Source: a virus
DNA: 31,305 nucleotides
IMG/VR virus record: IMGVR_UViG_3300050131_000122
Span: 1 to 31,305 of that record
Strand: one strand, 5' to 3'
Below, piece after piece: positions 21,024-29,430 of the stretch (position 1 is its first letter; each line of letters starts with the position of its first letter). The notes under the pieces were generated by a model. It had not been told where the DNA came from and ran no database searches. It saw only the letters and a list, made by a program, of their open reading frames with translations. The position numbers and the translations under genes are program-made.

Positions 21024-21350
21024 ATGGCGATTATTAAAACAGAACCTAGAAGGGTAGGACGCCCACAAGCGACGAAAGGAACTGTTAGGGTGCTGCCTGC
21101 AGGACTGCTTCGGCTGTCCCCAGATTTGTGCATTGCGAAAACCTTCCAAGTGACTGTGGATATAGGAAAGAAACAGCTTATTATTAAGCCCGATGGGCCA
21201 CACAAGCTACGTCGTCACGGCCAGTCTGGGATGCTGACGACTAGTTTTGCACTTCAGTTAGGGGGTATCGACGCAAAGAGTGCTGCGGGCGAGTACGTCG
21301 TGCGGCGACTCAAGGACAAGGGATTTATTGTTGATTTACAGGAGAGGTAG
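21024..21350 (+). CDS. Hypothetical beta-rich protein
   Basis: 108 aa from ATG 21024 (AAGAGG 6 nt before); an earlier start at 20982 lies within the previous gene. Basic start (RRVGRPQATKGTVRV). Strands TFQVTVDIGKKQLIIKPDGPHKLRRHGQSG and a C-terminal helix (AGEYVVRRLKDKGFIVDL). The middle recalls AbrB/SpoVT-like swapped-hairpin DNA binders ('...pd..i......+.l.i.p.G'), which is weak. No firm family. Confidence 0.62.
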   Translation: MAIIKTEPRRVGRPQATKGTVRVLPAGLLRLSPDLCIAKTFQVTVDIGKKQLIIKPDGPHKLRRHGQSGMLTTSFALQLGGIDAKSAAGEYVVRRLKDKGFIVDLQER

Positions 21351-21352
21351 CG

Positions 21353-21997
21353 GTGTCTTCAGAGAGTAATTCTTCACTAGGCTATCTCGTGACAGGGCCA
21401 GAACGCTCTGTCATTGCTACGCTGGCAGATGTGACAATCCAGCAAGACATTCGTGAAGTTCGTGTTGGCTACCGTGGTGCAGTCCGTGCACAGTATACCT
21501 CTGGATTGAAACAAATTGCATGGTGCGGCAAACTTATTGGCGTGCACACGCAAGACAGAAACAACTTGCTTAGCCTTCCATACAGCAAGCTACAACTTCT
21601 TTTGGTTGCGGGGGGAGACACTTTCAAATATAAGTCGATTCTATTGGAAAATTGTTACACTGTGTCGTGCAACAAAGACTGTGATGATGTTTATCTTCGT
21701 GGTGTGGCTATGCCCGATGACGCTGGTAATCTTATGTCCTACTTCGATCACGTCTTACCTGTAGTTGAATCCGATTTGCTGCCCCCTCCAAGTGCTCTAG
21801 TGACGAATCTAAATGCGGTGAGTGGTACCGTGATTCATGTGCCTCCATATTACTGGCCTGATGCTAACAGTCCGGGAGTGCCAATTCCTGATGATGTGCT
21901 TCAGAAGATTCGGGCTTCGAAAGATGCGCCGAAAGAAAAGCCCCGCAAGCCAACAATTCAGTATCCAGTCAAGCGTGAGGTAGACTTCGATGAGTGA
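21353..21997 (+). CDS. Hypothetical protein
   Basis: 214 aa from GTG 21353, AGGAGAGG 5 nt before. Beta-rich: GYLVTGPERSVIATLADVTIQQDIREVRVGYRGAVRAQY. Two Cys lie close (CYTVSCNKDCDD). C-terminus proline/lysine rich (KDAPKEKPRKPTIQYP). No catalytic motif visible. Its end overlaps the next ATG (GATGAG...TGA). Confidence 0.65.
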   Translation: MSSESNSSLGYLVTGPERSVIATLADVTIQQDIREVRVGYRGAVRAQYTSGLKQIAWCGKLIGVHTQDRNNLLSLPYSKLQLLLVAGGDTFKYKSILLENCYTVSCNKDCDDVYLRGVAMPDDAGNLMSYFDHVLPVVESDLLPPPSALVTNLNAVSGTVIHVPPYYWPDANSPGVPIPDDVLQKIRASKDAPKEKPRKPTIQYPVKREVDFDE

Positions 21998-22136
21998 GGG
22001 GATATTGCACGAAATCCTTGAATCTCTTACCACAGCGATCATGATTATTTTTGCTGTGGTTTTATTTCCTATCTGGTTTCCGTTATGGGTAATAAGAAAA
22101 ATTACATGGCGACATAGGTATGGGTATTGGTACTGA
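21990..22136 (+). CDS. Single-pass membrane microprotein
   Basis: 48 aa: MSEGILHEILESL, then TTAIMIIFAVVLFPIWFPLWVI as a membrane helix, then a basic/aromatic tail (RKITWRHRYGYWY). GAGG 9 nt before the ATG, which overlaps the previous stop by 8 nt. It precedes the head-gene cassette. Confidence 0.55.
   Translation: MSEGILHEILESLTTAIMIIFAVVLFPIWFPLWVIRKITWRHRYGYWY
22029..22067 (+). terminator. Possible rho-independent terminator inside the microprotein gene
   Basis: ACCACAGC (22029-22036) and GCTGTGGT (22053-22060) form an 8-bp stem with a 16-nt loop followed by TTTATTT. It lies within the 48-codon frame, so either the gene is attenuated or only one of the two is functional. Confidence 0.4.
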
Positions 22137-22140
22137 CAAG

Positions 22141-22212
22141 TTAAATCCCCGCCAGATTTAATTGCTAAGTTGTTTTAGCGACTTTGTGCACTATTATACA
22201 CTTTCTCGCTAG
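22141..22212 (+). promoter_or_regulatory. Region before the portal gene: inverted repeat and weak promoter
   Basis: TTAAATC (22141-22147) and GATTTAA (22155-22161) are perfect complements. TTGTTT (22170-22175) and TATTAT (22192-22197) with a 16-nt spacer could be a promoter. The portal ATG at 22213 has no Shine-Dalgarno, so the transcript would be almost leaderless. This may be the late promoter of the head cassette. Confidence 0.4.
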
Positions 22213-25200
22213 ATGGCGATTCTTGAGGCAATCAGGCAGTTCCACAGGGACCTGGAAGCGCGTGCTGCGAGGCACTTCCGCACGCAAGAAATTGTCCGCG
22301 TAATGTCAAATGCCCATTCCCAAGAACTGTCCGCTACCCCCGGTGAACAATGGGGGCTTGTCAAGCAGCGGCACACGCAAGAGATTCAAGCGGTCCGCGA
22401 TGGGCAATTTGACATTGTGGATCGGAGAACCTGGCAATATCCCTATTTGCCAGAGGCGCTCCATAGGTTGAACCAACCGATTTTGAAAAATTGCTTCTCT
22501 GCCGATACACAGGTACTCACAAAGCGAGGCTGGGTGCCATGGCCAGAAGCTCGTCCAGATGATTTATATGCTACGCGTAGTAAGAATGGTGAGATTCACT
22601 GGCAGCACGCCAAGAAATTTATGGTTGTTGATTACTCTGGCCCGATGGTGCACCTGACTGGCAAGTGCTTGGACTTTTTGGTTACGCCACACCATCGCAT
22701 GTATGGCCGATCTGTTCGTTGGGCAGGACCGAAAGGAAATAGTGGTGCATTTGCCAAAGACAAAAAAGGGTTTCAATTTGCGAAGGATGTAGCAGAGCAC
22801 ATAGCAAATGGGGACGGCCATGGGTTTGTACGATTCGAGGTTCCCCTTACTTCTAAAGCATGGATTGGGAAGATTCCGTTTGAATCTGTAACTATTAAGA
22901 CTGAACGATGCAGCGACAAGGGCGGTCGTCACCCGGAAGATTACACCGTTCTGCTTGAGGATTGGGTTGCCTTTCTAGGACTGTATCTAGCTGAGGGCCA
23001 CTGTGAATCTGCATTTGCTGGTATGGAGAAAGATGCGGACGTGGATTCTAGGCCTTTGTATGTTCAAGCAATTGCCGCCGCTGCCGATGGATCAAACCAA
23101 GAATTTAATCGTTCTGTAGGGATGATGTGGACTGTTGGCATAGCACAGGAGCGCAAGAGTGAAAGCTATACAGCAATTGCCGAGTTGCTTGGGCGTTTGC
23201 CATTCCATGTCCAATTGCGTAAGCGCGGTTTCCGCATTCAGAGTAAAGCCCTGCATGAGAAGCTACATCCGCTTGGCAATACTTATACAAAGTATGTGCC
23301 CACTTGGGTAAAAAATCTTCCGCCAAAGTATCTCAAAATCTTGCTACACTGGTTTTGGATTGGCGATGGATCGTTTCAACGAACACGAATGTTTGCGACC
23401 GCAAGTCAGCGGCTTGCAAACGACATTCAGGAAATTCTGATTAAGCTCGGAACAGGAGGAACGCTTCATACCAGACCGTCAAAGAAAATGGCTAGTGGCA
23501 GAATGCGTGCGCCATTTTATTGTGTCTATGAAAATCTCCTCAAGTGGTCGGGTTTAAGGCATGTGGAGGTACAGGAGTATTCAGGTAAGGTCTACTGCGT
23601 CGGCGTTCCAGATGGGGTTATCTATGTTCGTCGTAATGGCAAGGCCGCATGGTGTGGTCAAACCCCCTATAATCTCCGTAGGTTCAGTGAAACCCCAATT
23701 CCTCGTCGGGCAATCAACCTAATTAAGAATGCTGTGCTTCAACTGAAATGGGACATTGAGGCTATGCCGGACATGGAGAATGAGGGCGACCCGAAAGAAC
23801 GGGAGAAGAGAATTCGTATCGTCAAGAATTGTTTTGAACATCCTAATAATGTGGACTCGTTTCGGACGTTCTCTGAAGCGGTTTTGGAAGATACGATCAT
23901 CGGTGGCTATGGTTGCATTGAGCCTCGCATGACGCCCTACTATAAACGCCCAATGAAAATGTGGTCTGTGGATGGTTCTACAATCCGCATCTATGCCGAC
24001 TGGTCGGAAAGCAACACGGAACGACCACGCTTCGCGCAAATGACGGGACTCAAAGGGGAGCGCGGCGTTGTCGCATTCCTAGCCGATGAACTGGTCTATA
24101 TCCGGGACAATGTAAGGGCAAATACTCCTTTTGGCTTAGGCAAGCTTGAAGTTACTTTCAATACGGTCAATGCGCTACTCGGCGTACAGGACATGGCCAG
24201 TAAAGCGGGCTCCGATCAAGTGCATAAGACGTTCCTGTGGTGGGAACAGCCACAAAATCAAGCGCACATCCAGACGGTGCGCAGGCACATTCAGAATGAG
24301 CTAGAAGGTCAGGCGAAAGTCAGCCTAATTGCGGGCATGAAAAAGCCCGAGGTCATCCCGGTGCAGTCTGTCCTGATTCAAGACTTGCTGCTCGAATGGC
24401 TGGAAATGTTGATCCGTTGTACTGCGAACGGATTTGATCTATCCCCGTTCAGTCTTGGTTTGGAAAAGGATGTCAATAGATCGACCGGCTTAATAATGTC
24501 GATTTCCGATTTCAAGGCCGCTGTCGTGCCAATGGCGACACGGTTGATGGAAGCGTTCACGCGGGAACTCTTACACGGCTTTCTAGGCTGGAAAGATTTG
24601 CAATTCGTCTTTAAGGGTCTGGACGATCCCGATGCGCTTACGAAAGTTCAAATCCAGCAGCGCCAGTATCAGAGCAATGCACTGCTGCCGGATGAAATGC
24701 GCGAGTCTGATGGTAAGCCGCCGCTTCCCGATGGCTGGGGCAAGCTGACATTCGGCATGATGAATATTCTGATCCAAGAAGCGATGGCTCTAGCAAGAGC
24801 GAAGTCAATGCCTCAGGGTGGTGGCGCTGGAGCAGGTGGAAACGGTGGCGGCGGTATGGGCGTAAGTTCCGGTTTGCCGCCTACGGGTGGCGCTGGGGCA
24901 ATGTCTCCGACAGCATCGGCAAATTCTGGCGGTATGCGTGGCTTCCAGGGCAGCTTGATTGGGCAGGGGGAATTCAGCTCTGATGATATTCAGCAGATGA
25001 CACCTGAAGAAGTTCAGTATTTCCAAGAGATGGGTATGCTGCCTGAGACGGGTGAACTTGGTCAACAAATGGAGACACAGCAGCCCGGTGTTCTCGAACA
25101 ACTGAACGACGAACTGAAAGAGTTTTTCGAGCAAGTAGAAAAGGATGAGCAAGATGGTGAAGAAGAGCCCGAGAAAGTTAGTAAGGCCGACGAGCGCGGA

Positions 25201-25392
25201 CAGGTCAAGAAGTTCCAAGAGTCCCTGCGCAAGCCCACGGTTGTGGAGCAATACCTCAATGATCGTTATAGGGGTTTCTCTCGTCCTAATGATTCTAATA
25301 GCGCGTACATGCCTGGCGAACAGAAGCTAATACAGAAGGGCAAGCGCGGAAAGTATCCCCGCAGTGGTGGCGATACAGGTTCATATCAGTAA
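22213..25392 (+). CDS. Portal protein with intein
   Basis: 1059 aa; removing the intein (94-483) gives about 669 aa, a normal size for a large portal. Extein parts join as ...LNQPILKN + TPYNLRRFSETPIPRR.... The next part reads AINLIKNAVLQLKWDIEAMPD, and later LLLEWLEMLIRCTANGFDLSPFSLGLEKDVNRSTG, the portal hallmark around the crown/wing, then DALTKVQIQQRQYQSNALLPDEMRE. C-terminal region (about 865-1059) is Gly/Gln/Glu-rich and disordered. The portal is the dodecameric ring through which DNA enters the capsid. It follows TerL by 14 kb, with accessory genes in between, which is unusual. No Shine-Dalgarno is visible before the ATG. Confidence 0.92.
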   Translation: MAILEAIRQFHRDLEARAARHFRTQEIVRVMSNAHSQELSATPGEQWGLVKQRHTQEIQAVRDGQFDIVDRRTWQYPYLPEALHRLNQPILKNCFSADTQVLTKRGWVPWPEARPDDLYATRSKNGEIHWQHAKKFMVVDYSGPMVHLTGKCLDFLVTPHHRMYGRSVRWAGPKGNSGAFAKDKKGFQFAKDVAEHIANGDGHGFVRFEVPLTSKAWIGKIPFESVTIKTERCSDKGGRHPEDYTVLLEDWVAFLGLYLAEGHCESAFAGMEKDADVDSRPLYVQAIAAAADGSNQEFNRSVGMMWTVGIAQERKSESYTAIAELLGRLPFHVQLRKRGFRIQSKALHEKLHPLGNTYTKYVPTWVKNLPPKYLKILLHWFWIGDGSFQRTRMFATASQRLANDIQEILIKLGTGGTLHTRPSKKMASGRMRAPFYCVYENLLKWSGLRHVEVQEYSGKVYCVGVPDGVIYVRRNGKAAWCGQTPYNLRRFSETPIPRRAINLIKNAVLQLKWDIEAMPDMENEGDPKEREKRIRIVKNCFEHPNNVDSFRTFSEAVLEDTIIGGYGCIEPRMTPYYKRPMKMWSVDGSTIRIYADWSESNTERPRFAQMTGLKGERGVVAFLADELVYIRDNVRANTPFGLGKLEVTFNTVNALLGVQDMASKAGSDQVHKTFLWWEQPQNQAHIQTVRRHIQNELEGQAKVSLIAGMKKPEVIPVQSVLIQDLLLEWLEMLIRCTANGFDLSPFSLGLEKDVNRSTGLIMSISDFKAAVVPMATRLMEAFTRELLHGFLGWKDLQFVFKGLDDPDALTKVQIQQRQYQSNALLPDEMRESDGKPPLPDGWGKLTFGMMNILIQEAMALARAKSMPQGGGAGAGGNGGGGMGVSSGLPPTGGAGAMSPTASANSGGMRGFQGSLIGQGEFSSDDIQQMTPEEVQYFQEMGMLPETGELGQQMETQQPGVLEQLNDELKEFFEQVEKDEQDGEEEPEKVSKADERGQVKKFQESLRKPTVVEQYLNDRYRGFSRPNDSNSAYMPGEQKLIQKGKRGKYPRSGGDTGSYQ
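22492..23661 (+). mobile_element. Intein with LAGLIDADG homing endonuclease in the portal gene
   Basis: 390 residues (94-483 of the precursor). N-terminal block CFSADTQVLTKRGW; block B TPHHRMY (TxxH, T158-H161); LAGLIDADG blocks FLGLYLAEGH (254-263) and WFWIGDGS (380-387); block F VYCVGVP; block G YVRRNGKAAWCGQ followed by +1 Thr. The last residue is Gln rather than Asn and the one before it is Gly rather than His. Gln endings exist in some inteins, so splicing is plausible but may be slower. The endonuclease supports mobility between phage portal genes. Confidence 0.9.
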
Positions 25393-25513
25393 GAATTTCG
25401 TGGATGGCGTAGTTTGTGCCGATGAGGAAGTAGACGATATGTGGATGATGCGGAACTTCCGGAGTCGGCTGGCAAATGAAACTGCGCCTCTCAACAATGA
25501 GATTCGGCAATGA
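25364..25513 (+). CDS. Possible small gene between portal and protease
   Basis: 49 aa from GTG 25364 (another GTG at 25367, ATG at 25439). It reads VHISKNFVDGVVCADEEVDDMWMMRNFRSRLANETAPLNNEIRQ, which has protein-like composition, but no good ribosome binding site and both ends overlap neighbours. It could be a remnant or a frame used by shifting. Confidence 0.3.
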   Translation: MVAIQVHISKNFVDGVVCADEEVDDMWMMRNFRSRLANETAPLNNEIRQ

Positions 25514-27020
25514 CGGCTGCATTGGCGTCTGCGCCGTAGGTCCTCAAGATAAAATCCATCCAAATAAGATGCCCTTTACGGGCACTCTTCTGCTACTCGA
25601 TGTTCCCTCCGATAAACCCCCGCATGGGGCCGAAGGTCACCGTATTTACGTTCCCACTACTGTTGCAAAGAAGCGCCTGACGAGCCTTATCAACATGGGT
25701 GTGAACTATTCAGCAGAGCTTTCGGCCCATGCGCCACAACATAAAGTCGGTGTGATTACAGGCGCAAAAATCGAGGGAAACAAAGTCATCGTGAATGGCT
25801 TTTTCTGGCAGCGCGACTTCCCGAAAGTCAAGAAGGACATGCAAACGGGAAGACTAGGCATGAGCATGGAGTTGCAAGATGTGACTGTACGTCAGAAAGA
25901 CGCCCCTGTTTGGTACCTCGAAGACTTTCATTTCAGCGGTGCGACGATCCTGTTCAAGAGCGCTGCCGCGTATACGCAAACGAGTTTGAGTGCCGGTGCG
26001 ATTCAGCACCTCGGTGAGATGTGGGGTTCTCGTGTGAAAAAAGAAATCCGCAAGATCGCATTAAAAACGGTACTGGCCGCAGCAGCGGCAAACGACCGTC
26101 AATCTGAAGGAGGACGTATGAAGCCTGAAAAGAAGGAGAAAGCAGCGAGCAGCGACGGCCAGCGACTTGTACAAGCAATTGCTGCTGGTGTCGGCCCGGC
26201 GATTGCCAAAGCTGTAACGGAATCGTTGCAGCCATTCGTTAGCGTGCTAAAGAGGCAGCAAGCGAGCATTACCAGTATTGCTGCTTCCGTGGAAGAAGCA
26301 AAAGCACTAAGCCTCGAAGCCTCGCATCATGAGGACGATGATGTTGAGGAAGAGGTCGATGAACTCGCTGCGAAGGCGGAAGAAGAAATGGCCGCCGACA
26401 GCGAGGACGATGACGAGGCTGACAGCAAAAAGAAAAAGAAAGACGAAGAGGACGACGATGACGATGAGGACCTCGATGCAGCGCTGGAGGACTTGGAAGA
26501 CGACACCGCCGGAGAAGATAAACCAGGGGAACTCAACAAGGACTTCGAAAACATGGGCGACAAGACAACCCGCACAGGGAAAATCGGAAAGCCAAAGCAC
26601 ATGAAAGAACTCGTCAAAGCAAGCAGCACGCGTTCGATTCAAGCGTCTTCGGTTATTCGGGAACTCTATGCTTCGCATCGTGCGTTGCGCAAGAAGTACC
26701 GCACGTTGAAAGCGAATGCGGACAATAGACTGGGAACTTTGCAGAACCAAGTCGATGCCCTCGAAGCACAAGCGGAGCAGTACGCTGAGAAGACGGACAG
26801 GCGTTCTGTTTCGGCCGAATTGGGCAACTTCCTTTCGAAGAACAACGTGGATGTGCGGGAACTCAAGGCCGAAGGCAAGAAACTCAGTGTCGAAGAGGTC
26901 GATCAGATTTTTGCAAACGCTCCGGTCGAACTCGATCCGACAACGAGAATGTGGTTCAAAAACCAGTTGACTGCGGCCGAGCTGATGGATCAGGGCGAGA
27001 TACACCGTGGTGTGAACTAA
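25476..27020 (+). CDS. Prohead protease fused to scaffold
   Basis: 514 aa. The first 175 residues match phage head maturation protease-like proteins. PFTGTLLLLDVPSDKPPHGAEGHRIYVP opens it, then HKVGVITGAKIEGNKVIVNGFFWQRDFPKV, LGMSMELQDV and WYLEDFHFSGATIL. From about 215 it becomes scaffold-like: long helices, an acidic tract (about 285-350, runs of Asp/Glu with KKKKK), coiled coil (about 400-445). The protease would cut the scaffold and capsid during maturation. The start is uncertain: ATG 25476, 25497 and 25569 all lack a clear Shine-Dalgarno; the domain itself begins near 25569. Fused protease-scaffold genes are known in other phages. The catalytic Ser and His were not pinned down. Confidence 0.82.
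   Translation: MKLRLSTMRFGNDGCIGVCAVGPQDKIHPNKMPFTGTLLLLDVPSDKPPHGAEGHRIYVPTTVAKKRLTSLINMGVNYSAELSAHAPQHKVGVITGAKIEGNKVIVNGFFWQRDFPKVKKDMQTGRLGMSMELQDVTVRQKDAPVWYLEDFHFSGATILFKSAAAYTQTSLSAGAIQHLGEMWGSRVKKEIRKIALKTVLAAAAANDRQSEGGRMKPEKKEKAASSDGQRLVQAIAAGVGPAIAKAVTESLQPFVSVLKRQQASITSIAASVEEAKALSLEASHHEDDDVEEEVDELAAKAEEEMAADSEDDDEADSKKKKKDEEDDDDDEDLDAALEDLEDDTAGEDKPGELNKDFENMGDKTTRTGKIGKPKHMKELVKASSTRSIQASSVIRELYASHRALRKKYRTLKANADNRLGTLQNQVDALEAQAEQYAEKTDRRSVSAELGNFLSKNNVDVRELKAEGKKLSVEEVDQIFANAPVELDPTTRMWFKNQLTAAELMDQGEIHRGVN
26107..27020 (+). CDS. Internal in-frame start giving a separate scaffold protein
   Basis: AAGGAGG (26107-26113) and ATG 26118 lie in frame inside the protease gene (residue 215). 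The product would be 300 aa, starting MKPEKKEKAASSDG, and hold exactly the helical acidic scaffold part. This matches the logic of lambda C/Nu3, in which the scaffold is made from an internal start. The span given starts at the Shine-Dalgarno; coding begins at 26118. Confidence 0.7.
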
Positions 27021-27064
27021 CCGGGCGCGTGAGCGTCTAAATCAAAACAGGAGAAACAAATCAG

Positions 27065-28054
27065 ATGGGAGCAGCAAATTTAAGATCAGCCCGATTCATC
27101 GGGTCTGTGCAAGCTGCCGCCGACTATCTCGCTCCCGGTGCAATCGAGGTCAACCGCTATCAAGCGGAAATCTTCGATCTTGTCCGGAGGCGATTCGTAC
27201 TCGGCCAGCGTATCAACCAAGTGCCTGCTACGGGCCAACCGAGCAGGTATTTCGAGCAACTCAGCATCGGGACAGCATCGTTCGTCGATCCGAGAGCCAT
27301 TGCGACGACAGCGAGCCAACCCGAGCGCGTTGAGAAAGTAATCACTCTGAAGGCTATCGTCGCCCAGATTAATTACTCGATTTTCGACGTGGAAGTGAAC
27401 CAGCAGCAAGGACAGTTCCCGTACCTTGAAGCGAAGGACCTGACCGATCAAGTGGATGCTGTGCTGAAGCAGCATGACTTGAAACTGTGGAACGGAGCGG
27501 ACTCGGATTTAGTCGTGCCGACTTCTTCACAGTATTACGGCATTTCGGGTCAAATCGCAACTGCGGCAGTCTTGGGTGGATTCAACCAAGTCAAGACAAT
27601 CGGTTCGTCATCGAGTCTTGTTGACGGCACGAAGACGCAAGTAGCAGGCATGGTCGCCCGGCAGGATTTCGAAGTCAAACCGAGCGGCTTCTACATGAAC
27701 CCGTTGTTCGCGGACTTGTTCGATCAGGAAGCGAAGACCGTGCAACTCTACTACAACGAAGTCGAAGTGATCCCTGGAGTGATCGTCAAGGCCTTGCCCA
27801 CGCAAGCGGGCCTGCTGCCGTTGATTCCGGACGCAGGCTTGACAGTGCTGCCGTCAGGGAGTTTGAACCAGTACACGGGCTTCATCCTGTCGGAAGAGTT
27901 TGTCGAGTATCACTGGCTGACTTCACCGATCCCAAGGGTATTCCAACTCGGGCTCGTCGGAAATTTGGCAGCCCAATTTGTAATAGTAAAATTTGGTGGA
28001 GTAGTAGCTAAGGGACCTAATTACGCACATAGTATCGTTATGACAACGAGGTAA
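27065..28054 (+). CDS. Major capsid protein (HK97 fold)
   Basis: 329 aa, CAGGAG 12 nt before the ATG and directly after the protease/scaffold gene, the usual place. AADYLAPGAIEVNRYQAEIFDLVRRRFVLGQRINQVPATG, then ERVEKVITLKAIVAQINYSIFDVEV, and LKLWNGADSD recall the E-loop and spine helix region of phage capsids in the 'FDLVRRR' group. The C-terminal part has FQLGLVGNLAAQFVIVKFGGVVAKGPNYAH. No delta domain is present: the scaffold is separate. Subunits form the icosahedral head. Confidence 0.88.
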   Translation: MGAANLRSARFIGSVQAAADYLAPGAIEVNRYQAEIFDLVRRRFVLGQRINQVPATGQPSRYFEQLSIGTASFVDPRAIATTASQPERVEKVITLKAIVAQINYSIFDVEVNQQQGQFPYLEAKDLTDQVDAVLKQHDLKLWNGADSDLVVPTSSQYYGISGQIATAAVLGGFNQVKTIGSSSSLVDGTKTQVAGMVARQDFEVKPSGFYMNPLFADLFDQEAKTVQLYYNEVEVIPGVIVKALPTQAGLLPLIPDAGLTVLPSGSLNQYTGFILSEEFVEYHWLTSPIPRVFQLGLVGNLAAQFVIVKFGGVVAKGPNYAHSIVMTTR

Positions 28055-28068
28055 GGAGTTAGACTAGC

Positions 28069-28857
28069 GTGCCAGCATTTCAGCCATTGTACTTGATGCC
28101 TAGTGAATTAGAGTCGTTCGGGTTGCCGAGCGTTGACGACCAGCCGAATATTCTTTCGCTTGTCGAAGCGTCAAGCAGCCTGATTGATGAATACTGTGGC
28201 CGCACGGACGGTGACGGAAATGGCTCGCTCGTCTATACTACTTACTCGCAACGCATGTACCTGCCGGAGGGCCGGAATATCTTTCGCACAATGTTCCGGC
28301 CTCTTGTAGGACTAACTCGATCGCTGGCCAACTGTCTAGCAGCAAGCGGACAGAACTACTATACGGGCTTTACAGCGAACACGGCAGCGCCGCCGCCATA
28401 CGATCAAGTGGCGCTGACGCCGATTGTCAGTTGTTCAGGACGCTACGGTTATGGCCGACGTGGCAGCCAGATGGTGTATCCAGACTTGAACTACGGCGCG
28501 AACATCTTGCAGATTGCGAGTTTCTTCGGTGGCCCGCCGCAGTTCACGCCGATTGACTTGACGAAAGCGGACGTTGATCCGATCACAGGTGAAATCTGGC
28601 TTCCCGCAGGACTTTACTTGAGCCAGTACACGGAAGTCTTTATTCAGTACAACTCGGGTTACGATCCGAGGGACATGCCGAAGAGCATCAAACATGCGTG
28701 TGCGGCTTTATGTAAGAACTTCTTATCAAGAGGTGGCGGCACGACAGGCATGAAAAGTTTTAGTGTGTGGCGTGTCAGCGGTCAGTTTACGGACGATATG
28801 ATTGACCCGACGATAGAACGCTGGCTGAGGCCTTACGCTAACGTCATTGCATATTAG
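28069..28857 (+). CDS. Head-tail connector protein (gp6-like)
   Basis: 262 aa from GTG 28069, AAGGAG 10 nt before. Opening helix YLMPSELESFGLPSVDDQPNILSLVEASSSLIDEYCGR fits the adaptor/connector group (HK97 gp6, SPP1 gp15). The C-terminal helix region MPKSIKHACAALCKNFLSRGGG follows the pattern of these proteins ('P..Ik.A...l.....'). The middle is longer than gp6 by about 150 residues, a beta-rich insertion (YSQRMYLPEGRNIFRTMF...). It would sit below the portal. Confidence 0.72.
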   Translation: MPAFQPLYLMPSELESFGLPSVDDQPNILSLVEASSSLIDEYCGRTDGDGNGSLVYTTYSQRMYLPEGRNIFRTMFRPLVGLTRSLANCLAASGQNYYTGFTANTAAPPPYDQVALTPIVSCSGRYGYGRRGSQMVYPDLNYGANILQIASFFGGPPQFTPIDLTKADVDPITGEIWLPAGLYLSQYTEVFIQYNSGYDPRDMPKSIKHACAALCKNFLSRGGGTTGMKSFSVWRVSGQFTDDMIDPTIERWLRPYANVIAY

Positions 28858-28878
28858 TAATAGTAGCATGGAGTAAAC

Positions 28879-29430
28879 ATGATTAGACGACTGACTGATA
28901 TGCACTGTGCATCGGAGCTTGCTGGCTATTCAGCAATACATGCTTATGGCACTGCTGAGGGCGTACAGAAAGCATGGGATAGTCGTGGACGCGGAAGAAA
29001 AACTGTTCCTGCCGTTACGAAGGGCTTTGCGAAGGGAAAGGCCGCGACTGCCGCGCCAAAGCCTGGTACAAAACTGACGAAGAAAGTAGCCAACTGGGCA
29101 AAAGCAAGCTACGACACGATGAAGACGGACGAAAAAACACTTGGTAAAATCGAGAGTTCCAAAACAAGGACGGGCATTGTTTTGAAGCACCTCTGGTTCG
29201 CCAAGCGTCTTGGCGATTTAGCACAATCCTGGGACGGGTTCAAGATGTTTACGGATGCCATTGTAAAAGCGACGAAAGGCCTTGCGAAGGCCGCCGTAGG
29301 ACTTGGCGGTGCACATGAGGCAGTACAAGCTTTGCATGTTGCTGTGATCCATCTTGCACCTGTCATGCATCACATTCTAATACTAGCGGGCGGCGGGAAC
29401 TTTGGTCTATTCTCCGAGGCGGAGCAATAA
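28879..29430 (+). CDS. Head-region hypothetical protein
   Basis: 183 aa, TGGAG 8 nt before the ATG. The opening ASELAGYSAIHAYGTAEGVQKAWDSRGRGRK contains the 'AEGVxKAWxxRGRG' string seen in several phage head proteins, by memory. It is followed by a Lys/Ala-rich linker, a helical part and a hydrophobic C-terminal helix (LHVAVIHLAPVMHHILILAGG). Position between connector genes suggests a virion component; function unknown. Confidence 0.68.
   Translation: MIRRLTDMHCASELAGYSAIHAYGTAEGVQKAWDSRGRGRKTVPAVTKGFAKGKAATAAPKPGTKLTKKVANWAKASYDTMKTDEKTLGKIESSKTRTGIVLKHLWFAKRLGDLAQSWDGFKMFTDAIVKATKGLAKAAVGLGGAHEAVQALHVAVIHLAPVMHHILILAGGGNFGLFSEAEQ

Noticed and set aside
26307-27005. Long open frame on the - strand opposite the scaffold
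   Set aside because: Its Phe/Val/Leu runs mirror the acidic and lysine tracts of the scaffold, and it has no ribosome site; it is an antisense shadow.
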